NCBI GenBank assembly: GCA_003852775.1 | Contig: RDDZ01000014.1 | Location: 1 to 64,000 of the forward strand | DNA length: 64,000 nt | Direction: 5' to 3' | DNA from: Microbacteriaceae bacterium | GTDB lineage: Bacteria > Actinomycetota > Actinomycetes > Actinomycetales > Microbacteriaceae | Shown here: piece after piece, positions 23,489 to 32,902 of the stretch | Position numbering within the stretch: the first letter of the stretch is position 1 | Layout of the letters: every line of letters begins with the position of its first letter | Notes under the pieces: model-generated | Told to the model about the DNA's origin: nothing | Seen by the model: only the letters and a program-made list of their open reading frames with translations | Databases searched by the model: none | Made by a program: the position numbers and the translations under genes

Positions 23489-24295
23489 ATGACCAACCGA
23501 GCCTCCGCGACCACGGAGTCCTTCGACGTGCGCGAGTACGCTCGCACGGCGCAGGGCAGCCACCGCGGCGAGATCGACGTCGAGACCCTCGCGCGCACGG
23601 GCCTGCCGTGCGACGCCGTGCGCCTCATCCGCGTGCTGCGCGACCTCGAGCGCGGCACCCTCGACCGGATGCGCAACCTCCTCGTGACGGCGACCCACAA
23701 GGATGCGCGGGTCACCGCGTTCCTGGCGACGTGGGCGTTCGAGAAGTACTGGATCGCCGACGCGCTCGACGCCGTGCTCGACGCGGTGGGCGCCGACACC
23801 TCGCCGCTCACGGGGCCGCCGCGCCGCACGGCCGCCGAGCGCGCCGAGCGCCGGGGGCCCATCCGCCGCGCCCTCGCCGGCAACATCGCGGGCGCGGACA
23901 TCGTGGCCGGCCACATGACGACGGGGCTCGTCGACGAGCTCATCACCCAGGCCGCCTACCGCCGCCTCGGCGACGCGGCCGCCGTGCTGTCGTCGCTCGT
24001 GTCGACCCTCGTCGCGGTGAAGGACCGCCACATCGCCTTCCTCGCCGAGGAAGCCGAGCACAAGCTCGCCGCCTCGGCCCGCGCCGTCCGCCTCGCCCGC
24101 AAGGAGATCGCGCGCGCCGCGTGGCCGATCGGCGCCGCGAGCATCCCCGCCGCCGACCGCTCCTTCTTCGAGGCGTACGTGTTCGGGCAGCCGGGCGGGC
24201 GGGCGGCGGCCGCGCGGATCGGCGAAGGGCTCGCGGCGCTCCCCGGCATGGGCGCCGCATCCGGGGCCACCGTCGTCGCGAGGCTCGTGCCGTGA
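23489..24295 (+). CDS. Ferritin-like protein with degenerate diiron site
   Basis: This 268-residue helical protein aligns with the diiron protein at 26638-27432: FLATWAFEKYWIADALDAVL matches FMTMWNREEFWHGEALAAVL, and GLVDELITQAAYRRL matches GAANEWSANAAYLRM. Glu54, Glu150 and His181 keep ligand positions, but Lys86, Ile89 and Lys178 replace the two ExxH partners. It therefore probably cannot hold two irons and may be a partner or structural subunit of the active paralogue. It overlaps the fatty acyl reductase start by 4 bp (GTGA). Confidence 0.7.
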   Translation: MTNRASATTESFDVREYARTAQGSHRGEIDVETLARTGLPCDAVRLIRVLRDLERGTLDRMRNLLVTATHKDARVTAFLATWAFEKYWIADALDAVLDAVGADTSPLTGPPRRTAAERAERRGPIRRALAGNIAGADIVAGHMTTGLVDELITQAAYRRLGDAAAVLSSLVSTLVAVKDRHIAFLAEEAEHKLAASARAVRLARKEIARAAWPIGAASIPAADRSFFEAYVFGQPGGRAAAARIGEGLAALPGMGAASGATVVARLVP

Positions 24296-26619
24296 CGCCG
24301 AAGCGCGCGAAGACGGAGCTCGGCGAGGCCCACGTCTTCCTCACCGGGGCGACGGGCTTCGTGGGCCAGGCCGTGCTCGAGCGCCTGCTGTCGAGCCACC
24401 CCGGCACGACGATCTCGCTGCTCGTGCGCACGAAGGGCTCGGCGGGCGGCGACGACCGCCTGCGCAACCTGCTGCGCAAGCCCGTGTTCCGTGCGTGGCG
24501 CGAGCAGGTCGGCGAGGAGGGCGTCGAGGCGGCCGCGTGCGACCGCATCCGGATCGTCGAGGGCGGCCTCGGCTCGGTGCCGCCGCTGCCCGACGACATC
24601 GACGTCGTCATCCACTCCGCGTCGACGGTGTCGTTCGACCCTCCCATCGACCAGGCGTTCGACACCAACGTCGGCGGGGCGGTGCGGCTCTACGAGGCGC
24701 TGCGCGCGTCCGGCTCCACGCCGCACGTCGTGCACGTGTCGACGTGCTACGTGGGCGGCCTGCGCAAGGGCGTCGTACCGGAGGCGCGCCTCGAGCACGC
24801 GATCGACTGGCGCGCCGAGTACGCGGCCGCGACGTCGGCCCGCGAGCGCATCGAGCTGCTCTCGCGCCACCCGGACAAGCTGCGCGAGTTCATGGACCGC
24901 GCCCGCGCCGAGCACGGCAAGGAGGGGCCGCAGGCGGTCGCCCGCGCGAGCGAGGAGGCGCGCATCGAGTGGGTCACGAAGGCGCTCGTCGACGCCGGCC
25001 GCACGCGCGCCGAGTCGCTCGGCTGGACCGACGTCTACACGCTCACGAAGGCGTTCGCCGAGCGGGCCGCCGAGGAGCTCTGGGCGGGCACAGGCGGCAG
25101 CCTCTCGGTCGTGCGACCGGCGATCATCGAGTCGGCGCTGCGGCATCCGTTCCCGGGCTGGATCGACGGGTTCAAGGTCGCCGACCCGCTCATCCTCGCC
25201 TACGGGCGCGGGCTGCTACCCGAGTTCCCGGGGCTTCCCGACAGCGTGCTCGACCTCATCCCGGTCGACTACGTCGTCAACGCGATCCTCGCGGCGGCCG
25301 CGAATCCGCCGAAGACTGAGCCCGAGTACTTCCACGTGAGCTCGGGCGCCTCGAACCCGCTGCCGTTCCACCGGATGTTCGAGAACGTGCACGCGTACTT
25401 CACGGCGAACCCGATGCCGTCGCCCCGCGGCGGCGAGGTGCGCGTGCCGACGTGGCGCTTCCCGGGAGGCCGCAAGGTCGAGCGGGCGCTCGCACGATCG
25501 CGCACCCGCCTCGAGCGCCGCGAGCGCTGGCTGAACCGGATGCCGTCGACCGCCCGCACGCGCGCCCGGCTCGCCGAGCTCGGCACGAAGCGCAGCGACC
25601 TCGAGACCCTCGAGAACTTCGCCGAGCTCTACCGGGCCTACGTGCAGACCGAGATCATCTTCGACGACGCCAACACGCGGGCCCTGCACGCGGCGATCCC
25701 GACGAGGCTCCAGACCGACCGCGGCTTCGACCTCGCCGCGATCGACTGGGAGGACTACCTGCAGAAGGTGCACTTCCCGGCGATCACGACGCTCACGCGC
25801 GCCTTCGCGCGGCGCCCCGAGGGTTCGCCCTCACCCGAGGGCCGTCCCGCCGTCGAACTGCCCGAGCGCACGGATGTCGTGGCCGTCTTCGACCTCGAGG
25901 GCACGGTCGTCGACACGAACCTCGTGAAGCAGTACCTGTGGGTGCGCTCGTCGGGGTGGGGCTGGGCGGCGTGGCCGGCATCCGTCGTGGCGATCCTCAC
26001 GCGGCTGCCCGCCTACCTGCGGGCCGAGCGGCGCGACCGCGGGGAGTTCATCCGCACGTTCCTCCGCCGCTACGAGGGGATGAGCCAGGCGCGCCTCGAG
26101 CGAACCGTCGACGGAGGTTACGCCGACACGATGCTCGGCCGCACCGCCACCGCCGCGCTCGAGCGGGCCGCCGCCCACCGCGCCGCGGGCCACCGGACCG
26201 TGCTCGTCACCGGGTCGATCGGCACGCTCGCCGAACCCGTCGCCGCCGCGTTCGACGAGGTCGTCGCGGGCGCCATGCACGTGCGCGACGGTCAGCTCAC
26301 GGGCTACCTCGCGCGCCCGCCGCTCGTCGACGAGGCTCGCGCCAACTGGCTGCGGCAGTACGCCGAGCGCGGCGGCTACGACCTCTCCGCCTCCTACGGG
26401 TACGGCGACAGCCACGCCGACCTCGTGTGGCTCGAACTGCTCGGCCACCCCCACGCCGTCAACCCCGACCACCGGCTCGCCCGCGAGGCGGGGCGTCGGC
26501 GGTGGCGGATCGAGACCTGGAAGCCTGGCTCGCGCGCCGCGAACCGTGCTTTGATGGCGTCGAGCACCGCCGCATCCGCATCCGCCCCCGCGCACGAGGA
26601 AGGAGCGGACGGGGGCTGA
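24292..26619 (+). CDS. Fatty acyl reductase fused to a C-terminal HAD-IB domain
   Basis: This 775-residue protein has two parts. Residues 1-510 are a male-sterility-type fatty acyl-CoA/ACP reductase: LTGATGFVGQAVLERLL, HSASTVSFDPPI, HVSTCYVGG, catalytic YTLTK, and a FAR_C domain with LETLENFAELYRAYV and EIIFDDANTRAL. Such enzymes make fatty aldehydes or alcohols with NADPH. From about residue 525 a HAD-IB phosphatase-like domain follows (FDLEGTVVDTN, VTGS, YGYGDSHADLVWL). Its motif I has Glu where the acid/base Asp is expected. Start is GTG overlapping the upstream gene. The fatty alcohol would be the second substrate of AGPS. Confidence 0.82.
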   Translation: MTPKRAKTELGEAHVFLTGATGFVGQAVLERLLSSHPGTTISLLVRTKGSAGGDDRLRNLLRKPVFRAWREQVGEEGVEAAACDRIRIVEGGLGSVPPLPDDIDVVIHSASTVSFDPPIDQAFDTNVGGAVRLYEALRASGSTPHVVHVSTCYVGGLRKGVVPEARLEHAIDWRAEYAAATSARERIELLSRHPDKLREFMDRARAEHGKEGPQAVARASEEARIEWVTKALVDAGRTRAESLGWTDVYTLTKAFAERAAEELWAGTGGSLSVVRPAIIESALRHPFPGWIDGFKVADPLILAYGRGLLPEFPGLPDSVLDLIPVDYVVNAILAAAANPPKTEPEYFHVSSGASNPLPFHRMFENVHAYFTANPMPSPRGGEVRVPTWRFPGGRKVERALARSRTRLERRERWLNRMPSTARTRARLAELGTKRSDLETLENFAELYRAYVQTEIIFDDANTRALHAAIPTRLQTDRGFDLAAIDWEDYLQKVHFPAITTLTRAFARRPEGSPSPEGRPAVELPERTDVVAVFDLEGTVVDTNLVKQYLWVRSSGWGWAAWPASVVAILTRLPAYLRAERRDRGEFIRTFLRRYEGMSQARLERTVDGGYADTMLGRTATAALERAAAHRAAGHRTVLVTGSIGTLAEPVAAAFDEVVAGAMHVRDGQLTGYLARPPLVDEARANWLRQYAERGGYDLSASYGYGDSHADLVWLELLGHPHAVNPDHRLAREAGRRRWRIETWKPGSRAANRALMASSTAASASAPAHEEGADGG

Positions 26620-26637
26620 GCCTCCGCCCGGACAGCC

Positions 26638-27432
26638 ATGGCCTTCGACATCGACAGGTACACGACGAACTCCGCCGCCGTCGCGTGGGCCGACCTCGAC
26701 TTCGACGTCTTCGACGAGCACCCGCTGCCCGAGAGCACGCTGCGCACCCTGCGCTACATGTGCGACATCGAGTACCACACGACCTGCTACCTGCGGGACC
26801 TGCTCACGACCCCCTCGCACAACGAACCCGAGGTGGGCGCGTTCATGACGATGTGGAACCGCGAGGAGTTCTGGCACGGCGAGGCGCTCGCGGCCGTGCT
26901 CGCGAAGCACGGCGTCACCGTCGACTACGACGTGCTCAAGGCCACCCGCCTCAAGCTCGGCTGGAAAGACCGCCTCGACCCCGTCAAGCAGTCGATCATG
27001 GGCGGGCTCGTCGGGAACGACTTCGTCGCCGTGCACATGGCGTGGGGAGCCGCGAACGAGTGGTCGGCGAACGCCGCCTACCTGCGCATGGCCGAGCTCG
27101 AGGGCAACCCCGTGCTCGCCGAGCTGCTCAAGCGGATCGCGAAGCAGGAGACCCGGCACGTCGCCTTCTACGCGTCGCAGGCCCGCGACCGGCTGAAGGA
27201 CTCGAAGAAGGCGCAGAAGCTCGCGCGCTTCGCCCTCTCGCGCTTCTGGGGACCGGTCGGCTCCGGTGTCCAGGACGAGGCAGAGGTGACCCACGTCATG
27301 AACCACCTCTTCGCCGGTCCCGAGGGCCGCAAGCTCGTGCGCGACGTCGACTCGCACATCGCGAAGCTGCCCGGCCTCGCCGGCCTCACGATCGTCGAGG
27401 ACTCGCTCGAGAAGCGGGGCATCGCGGCGTGA
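26638..27432 (+). CDS. Ferritin-like diiron protein (putative oxygenase/desaturase)
   Basis: This 264-residue four-helix protein has a complete carboxylate-diiron set: Glu45 (CDIEYHT), Glu77 and His80 (REEFWH), Glu141 (AANEW), Glu171 and His174 (KQETRH). The pattern E...ExxH...E...ExxH with about 30-residue spacing is that of aldehyde-deformylating oxygenase, AurF and acyl-ACP desaturases. It is 18 bp after the FAR gene and overlaps the next gene by 4 bp. The reaction is unknown; candidates are desaturation of an alkyl chain or ether, or aldehyde removal. It lacks the eight-histidine pattern of CarF/TMEM189. Confidence 0.75.
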   Translation: MAFDIDRYTTNSAAVAWADLDFDVFDEHPLPESTLRTLRYMCDIEYHTTCYLRDLLTTPSHNEPEVGAFMTMWNREEFWHGEALAAVLAKHGVTVDYDVLKATRLKLGWKDRLDPVKQSIMGGLVGNDFVAVHMAWGAANEWSANAAYLRMAELEGNPVLAELLKRIAKQETRHVAFYASQARDRLKDSKKAQKLARFALSRFWGPVGSGVQDEAEVTHVMNHLFAGPEGRKLVRDVDSHIAKLPGLAGLTIVEDSLEKRGIAA

Positions 27433-28097
27433 GCGTCCGTGTGCCCGGCGCGGCGGCATCCGCCTCGCTCCGATCCCCGCTGCTCTGGCTCGACGTCGCC
27501 CTCTACCTGCTGCTGCCGCTCGTCGGCCTGCTGTGGTGGGGGTGGGACTGGCGGCCCGTCGTGCTGCTCTACTGGCTCGAGAACGTGACGATCGGCGGCG
27601 TCACCTTCATCGCGCTGCGGCGCCGCGCCGCGGCGGGCGGCGAGGGGCCGGGCGGCTTCCCGTCCTCGTTCTTCCTCATGCACTACGGCATCTTCACGTT
27701 CGTGCACGGCGTGTTCGTGATCGTGCTGATCCTGCTCGCCCCCGTCATCACGGGCTCCGAGTCCGCACCGTTCGACGCGCTCTGGCTCGTGCTCGCGTGG
27801 CTCGTCGCGACGGGGCTCGCCTGGTACTCCGCGTCGCGGTCCGATCCGCCGCCGCGCGCCGGGGTGGGACGCGCCTACGGACGCGTGATCGTGCTGCACG
27901 TCGTCGTGCTCGGCGCCGTGTGGCTCATCGAGGCGCTCGGCCTCCCCGCCATCGTCGCGATCGTGCTCGTCGTGCTGCACGCGATCGTCGACATCGTGGC
28001 ACTCGTGCTCGGATCCCTCGTCGGCGGCGGGCGCTACCGGTGGGTACCGACCGGCACGACGTCCTGGCGGCTCGAGCGCGTGCCCGACGAGGGCTGA
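27429..28097 (+). CDS. DUF6498-like integral membrane protein
   Basis: This 222-residue protein has about six membrane helices and conserved-looking motifs LLYWLENVTIGG and FFLMHYGIFTFVHGVFV, with histidines in or at the membrane. These resemble DUF6498-type proteins of unknown function. The GTG overlaps the stop of the diiron gene (GTGA), so it is the last gene of the plus operon of the lipid locus. It could be a membrane enzyme or anchor for the diiron protein; that is inference. Confidence 0.6.
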   Translation: MSVRVPGAAASASLRSPLLWLDVALYLLLPLVGLLWWGWDWRPVVLLYWLENVTIGGVTFIALRRRAAAGGEGPGGFPSSFFLMHYGIFTFVHGVFVIVLILLAPVITGSESAPFDALWLVLAWLVATGLAWYSASRSDPPPRAGVGRAYGRVIVLHVVVLGAVWLIEALGLPAIVAIVLVVLHAIVDIVALVLGSLVGGGRYRWVPTGTTSWRLERVPDEG

Positions 28098-28128
28098 CCC
28101 CGGCAGAGCCGGCCCCGCATCCGTCGGA

Positions 28129-28317
28129 TCACTCGGGTTCGTCGGCCGGCGGGACGGGCGAGTCGCCCTCCGCCTCGACGATGTCTTCGAGGGTCTCCCG
28201 GTCGGAGGTGCCCTGCCCCGCGAGGCTGTTCTCGATGTCCTCGGACTGGCCGCTGTTCACGACGTCGTGCGTCGCCGCCGAGTCGCCGGACTGGTTGCCG
28301 CTCGCATTCGTTCCCAT
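28129..28317 (-). CDS. Small acidic disordered protein
   Basis: This 62-residue protein (MGTNASGNQSGDSAATHDVV start) is acidic and low in hydrophobics, ending PVPPADEPE. No domain is recognised. The ATG at 28317 is preferred over one at 28383 because the longer N-terminus is cysteine/tryptophan-rich and overlaps the divergent TetR start. Similar small acidic proteins occur at 36164-36736 and 45085-45294. Confidence 0.45.
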   Translation of the reverse strand: MGTNASGNQSGDSAATHDVVNSGQSEDIENSLAGQGTSDRETLEDIVEAEGDSPVPPADEPE

Positions 28318-28381
28318 GCCACGAGCATCCTCTTCACAGCACCAGGGGTCCACGGGGTTGACTCCGTGACACCATGAATGC

Positions 28382-28930
28382 ATGAGCCCCCCTCACCCCC
28401 CGACCAAGGAGGCCATCCGCGCCGCCGCCGCGAAGCTCTTCCCCGTGCACGGCTACATCGGTACGTCGGTGCGCGACATCGCGGGCGAGGCGGGCGTCGA
28501 TCCGGCCCTCGTCATCCGCAACTTCGGCTCCAAGGAGGAGCTCTTCCTCGAGACCATGCGCCTCGACGACGAGCTCGGCCCGCTGTTCGACGGCCCGATC
28601 GAGGAGCTCGGCGAGACCTTCGTCGAGTACATGGTCGACACCACGGACCGGCTGCGCGGCATGTTCCTCGCGCTCGTCCGCGCGAGCGAGTCCGACGGCG
28701 TCGTGCCCCGCCTGCGCGAGATGCACGACACCGCGTTCGTGCTCCCCCTGCAGGAGCGGCTCGAGGGACCGGATGCCGAGCTGCGCGCGCGACTCGCCGC
28801 CGCCCTCGTGGGCGGCCTGCTCTACAGCATGTGGGTCGTGCAGGACACCCACCTCCTGCAGGCCGATCGCTCCGACCTCGTGAAGCGCTACGGCGCCCTC
28901 GTACAGCAGCTCCTGACGCCGCCGAGTTAG
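28382..28930 (+). CDS. TetR family transcriptional regulator
   Basis: This 182-residue protein has a TetR HTH at residues 8-50: AIRAAAAKLFPVHGYIGTSVRDIAGEAGVDPALVIRNFGSKEELF. The C-terminal ligand domain is of the type seen in regulators of lipid or fatty acid genes. It follows the lipid operon on the same strand, with a small divergent gene between, so it may control that locus. Ligand and operator are not evident. Confidence 0.8.
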   Translation: MSPPHPPTKEAIRAAAAKLFPVHGYIGTSVRDIAGEAGVDPALVIRNFGSKEELFLETMRLDDELGPLFDGPIEELGETFVEYMVDTTDRLRGMFLALVRASESDGVVPRLREMHDTAFVLPLQERLEGPDAELRARLAAALVGGLLYSMWVVQDTHLLQADRSDLVKRYGALVQQLLTPPS

Positions 28931-28962
28931 CCGCGGGATCCCGCTCCCGCTGAGCGCAGGAA

Positions 28963-29032
28963 GGCAGGAGGCTCCGCGCCGCGGGAGCGTCGGCGTGCGT
29001 TCGACGCCGCGGCGCGAAGGGGGTCTCCTGCC
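28963..29032. terminator. Large nested hairpin between convergent genes
   Basis: GGCAGGAG (28963-28970) pairs with CTCCTGCC (29025-29032). Inside, CGCGCCGCGG (28975-28984) pairs with CCGCGGCGCG (29007-29016), and GCGTCG can pair with CGACGC in the loop. It lies 3' of both the TetR gene and adk, so it is a likely bidirectional terminator. 28931-29085 holds no gene. Confidence 0.6.
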
Positions 29033-29085
29033 TCCCTGGGGTGGGGGGGTGTGGGATGGATCGGGAACCGGATGAGATCGCCGGC

Positions 29086-29639
29086 TCAGGCGGCGACGAG
29101 CGCCTCCCGCAGTCCGTCGAGCACCCGGTCGAACACCTCGTCGACCGAGCCGACAGCGTCGAGCTCGACGACGCGCCCGCGGTAGTGCGCGAGGAGCGCC
29201 TCCTCGGCCGCTCGGAACCCGGCGATCCGCGTGGCGACGACCCCGGGGGTGTCGTCCTCGCGCTCGCGGGCCGCGAGGCGGGTCGTGAGCTCGGCATCCG
29301 GGACGTCGAAGTGGAGAGCCACGTCGACCTCGGCCGCGCGGGCCCGGAGGAAGCGGTCGAGCATCCTCGCCTGCGCGATCGAGCGCGGGAAGCCGTCGAG
29401 CACGAAGCCGTCGGTGTGCGACTCGATCGCCTGCTCGACGATGCCGACCACGAGGTGGTCGGGCACCAGCCGGCCGCTGTCGACGTACTCCCGCGCACGC
29501 TCGCCGAGCGGCGAGCCCGACGCGATGTGGTCGCGCAGCAGGTCGCCCACGATGACGCGGGGAACCGAGAGGCGCTCCGCGATCAGGCGGCCCTGTGTGC
29601 CCTTGCCCGCACCGGGAGGGCCGACGAGCACGATGCGCA

Positions 29640-29640
<1 letters not shown>
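29086..29640 (-). CDS. Adenylate kinase-like nucleoside monophosphate kinase
   Basis: This 184-residue P-loop kinase has GPPGAGKGTQGRLI, VGDLLRDHIASG, LVVGIVEQAI, DGFPRSIAQ and a short LID (EREDDTPGVVATRI). This is the short form of adenylate kinase. The usual actinobacterial adk sits in the ribosomal protein cluster (secY-adk-map), so this is probably a second copy. Its ATG overlaps the malate synthase stop (TGATG), tying it to the glyoxylate shunt. Substrate could be AMP or another NMP. Confidence 0.8.
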
Positions 29641-31298
<1,658 letters not shown>

Positions 31299-31319
31299 GG
31301 GTTCTGTCTCTCTGTGAGT

Positions 31320-31433
31320 CGATCGGCGGGAGAAGCCGTGACCCGGCGGGAGTTGTTGCTCCCGCCGGGTGCTGGGTTCACCGCCCGGTGCGGGAGCAGC
31401 TCCCGCCGACGGTGCGGTTGCTCCCGCCGATCG
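31320..31433. repeat. Array of GGCGGGAG/CTCCCGCC inverted repeats between aceA and aceB
   Basis: CGATCGGCGGGAG (31320-31332) is inverted as CTCCCGCCGATCG (31421-31433). Inside, ACCCGGCGGGAG (31341-31352) pairs with CTCCCGCCGGGT (31359-31370) around a TTGTTG loop, and CGGGAG (31391-31396) pairs with CTCCCG (31400-31405). Six arms of one motif can fold as two hairpins within a 13-bp outer stem. It lies after the aceA stop and before the aceB start on the minus strand, so it may tune read-through. Confidence 0.7.
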
Positions 31434-31439
31434 GACGGG

Positions 31440-32756
31440 TCAGTGGAACTGGTCGGCCTCGGTGGAGCCCACGAGGGCGAGGGTGGCCGAGTCGGGGTTC
31501 AGGGCGGTGGCGATCCGGTCGAAGTAGCCGGTGCCGACCTCGCGCTGGTGCTTAGTGGCGGTGTAGCCCGAGGCCTCGGAGGCGAACTCCGCCTCCTGCA
31601 GCTCGACGTACGCCGTCATGTGGCGCTTCGAGTAGTCCTTCGCGAGCTCGAACATCCCGTGGTTGAGGGAGTGGAAGCCGGCGAGGGTGATGAACTGGAA
31701 CGCGTAGCCCATGGCGCTCAGCTCGCGCTGGAACTTGGCGATCTGGTCGTCATCGAGGTGGCGCTTCCAGTTGAAGCTCGGCGAGCAGTTGTAGGCGAGC
31801 TTCTGGTCGGGGAACTCCGAGTGGATCGACTCGGCGAAGCGGCGCGCGAGCTCGAGGTCGGGCTCGGCCGACTCGACCCAGAGGAGGTCGGCGTACGGCG
31901 CGTAGGCGTGACCGCGGGCGAGCACCGGCTCGATGCCGTTCTGCACCTCGTAGAAGCCCTCGGCGGTGCGCTCGCCCGTGAGGAACTCGCGGTCGCGCTC
32001 GTCGTGGTCGCTCGTCAGCAGGGTCGCGGCGAGCGCGTCGGTGCGGGCGATGATGACGCTCGGCACGCCCGCGACGTCGGCCGCGAGCCGGGCCGCGTTG
32101 AGGGTGCGGATGTGCTGGCTCGTCGGCACGAGCACCTTGCCGCCCATGTGACCGCACTTCTTCTCGCTCGCGAGCTGGTCCTCCCAGTGCACGCCCGCGG
32201 CGCCGGCCTGGATCATCTGGTGCATGAGCTCGTAGGCGTTGAGCGGGCCGCCGAAGCCGGCCTCGGCGTCGGCGACGATCGGCGCCATCCAGTCGCGCGA
32301 GGTGCTGCCGGTCTCCGCGTACTCGATCTGCGCGGCGCGCTGGAGGGCGTTGTTGATGCGGCGCACGACGGCGGGCACCGAGTTGGCCGGGTAGAGGCTC
32401 TGGTCGGGGTAGGTCTGGCCGGAGAGGTTGGCGTCGGCGGCGACCTGCCAGCCCGAGAGGTAGATGGCCTCGAGACCCGCGCGCACCTGCTGCACGGCCT
32501 GGTTGCCGGTGAGGGCGCCGAGGGCGGCGATCCAGTGCTCGGGGTTCTCGGAGTTGGCCTGGATCGACTCCCAGAGGCGCTCGGCTCCGCGGCGGGCGAG
32601 CGTGGCGTCCTCGCGGACCGGACCCCGCAGGGCGACGACGTCCTCGGCCGTGTAGTCGCGGCGGATGCCGCTCCAGCGCGGGTCGGCGGCCCACTCGGCC
32701 TCGAGCTCGGCTGCGGTCTGGGTCTGGTCGCCGGGACGGGCGGGGGTGGTGCTCAT
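31440..32756 (-). CDS. aceA: Isocitrate lyase
   Basis: This 438-residue enzyme splits isocitrate to succinate and glyoxylate. It carries the catalytic signature [21 protein letters not shown], the conserved [20 protein letters not shown] and [15 protein letters not shown]. The ATG at 32756 has GAAGGA upstream; longer readings enter the divergent spacer. The RamB-like gene on the other side is the expected regulator by analogy with Corynebacterium. Confidence 0.96.
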   Translation of the reverse strand: MSTTPARPGDQTQTAAELEAEWAADPRWSGIRRDYTAEDVVALRGPVREDATLARRGAERLWESIQANSENPEHWIAALGALTGNQAVQQVRAGLEAIYLSGWQVAADANLSGQTYPDQSLYPANSVPAVVRRINNALQRAAQIEYAETGSTSRDWMAPIVADAEAGFGGPLNAYELMHQMIQAGAAGVHWEDQLASEKKCGHMGGKVLVPTSQHIRTLNAARLAADVAGVPSVIIARTDALAATLLTSDHDERDREFLTGERTAEGFYEVQNGIEPVLARGHAYAPYADLLWVESAEPDLELARRFAESIHSEFPDQKLAYNCSPSFNWKRHLDDDQIAKFQRELSAMGYAFQFITLAGFHSLNHGMFELAKDYSKRHMTAYVELQEAEFASEASGYTATKHQREVGTGYFDRIATALNPDSATLALVGSTEADQFH

Positions 32757-32859
32757 GGGGTCGTTCCTTCCGATTCGATCCGCGGGATGCGGTGCGTGTG
32801 TTCGATGGTGCGCCCCCTGCAAGCGGGTTTCTCGCCCGATCTCGTCCGAAATTCCCAGC

Positions 32860-32880
32860 TTTTTCTGTTGATCAGAAGAA
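32860..32880. promoter_or_regulatory. Dyad in the aceA-ramB spacer
   Basis: TTTTTCTG and CAGAAGAA form inverted arms (7 of 8 pairs) around TTGAT, 22 bp before the regulator ATG. It is an AT-rich island in the 146-bp divergent spacer and a candidate autoregulatory site. The Corynebacterium RamB motif (AAAGTTTGC-type) was not found. Confidence 0.35.
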
Positions 32881-32902
32881 GCGGGCCTGCGAGCATCGAT
32901 CC

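Noticed and set aside
26638-27432. Ferritin-like protein as CarF/TMEM189 plasmanyl desaturase
   Set aside because: It is soluble, with an E/ExxH pattern rather than the membrane eight-histidine pattern of that family.
31320-31433. Possible CRISPR-like repeat array
   Set aside because: The arms are 8-13 bp, alternate in orientation and lack uniform spacers; no cas gene is present.
32757-32902. Corynebacterium-type RamB site in the aceA spacer
   Set aside because: No AAAGTTTGCAAA-like sequence was found; only an unrelated TTTTTCTG/CAGAAGAA dyad.
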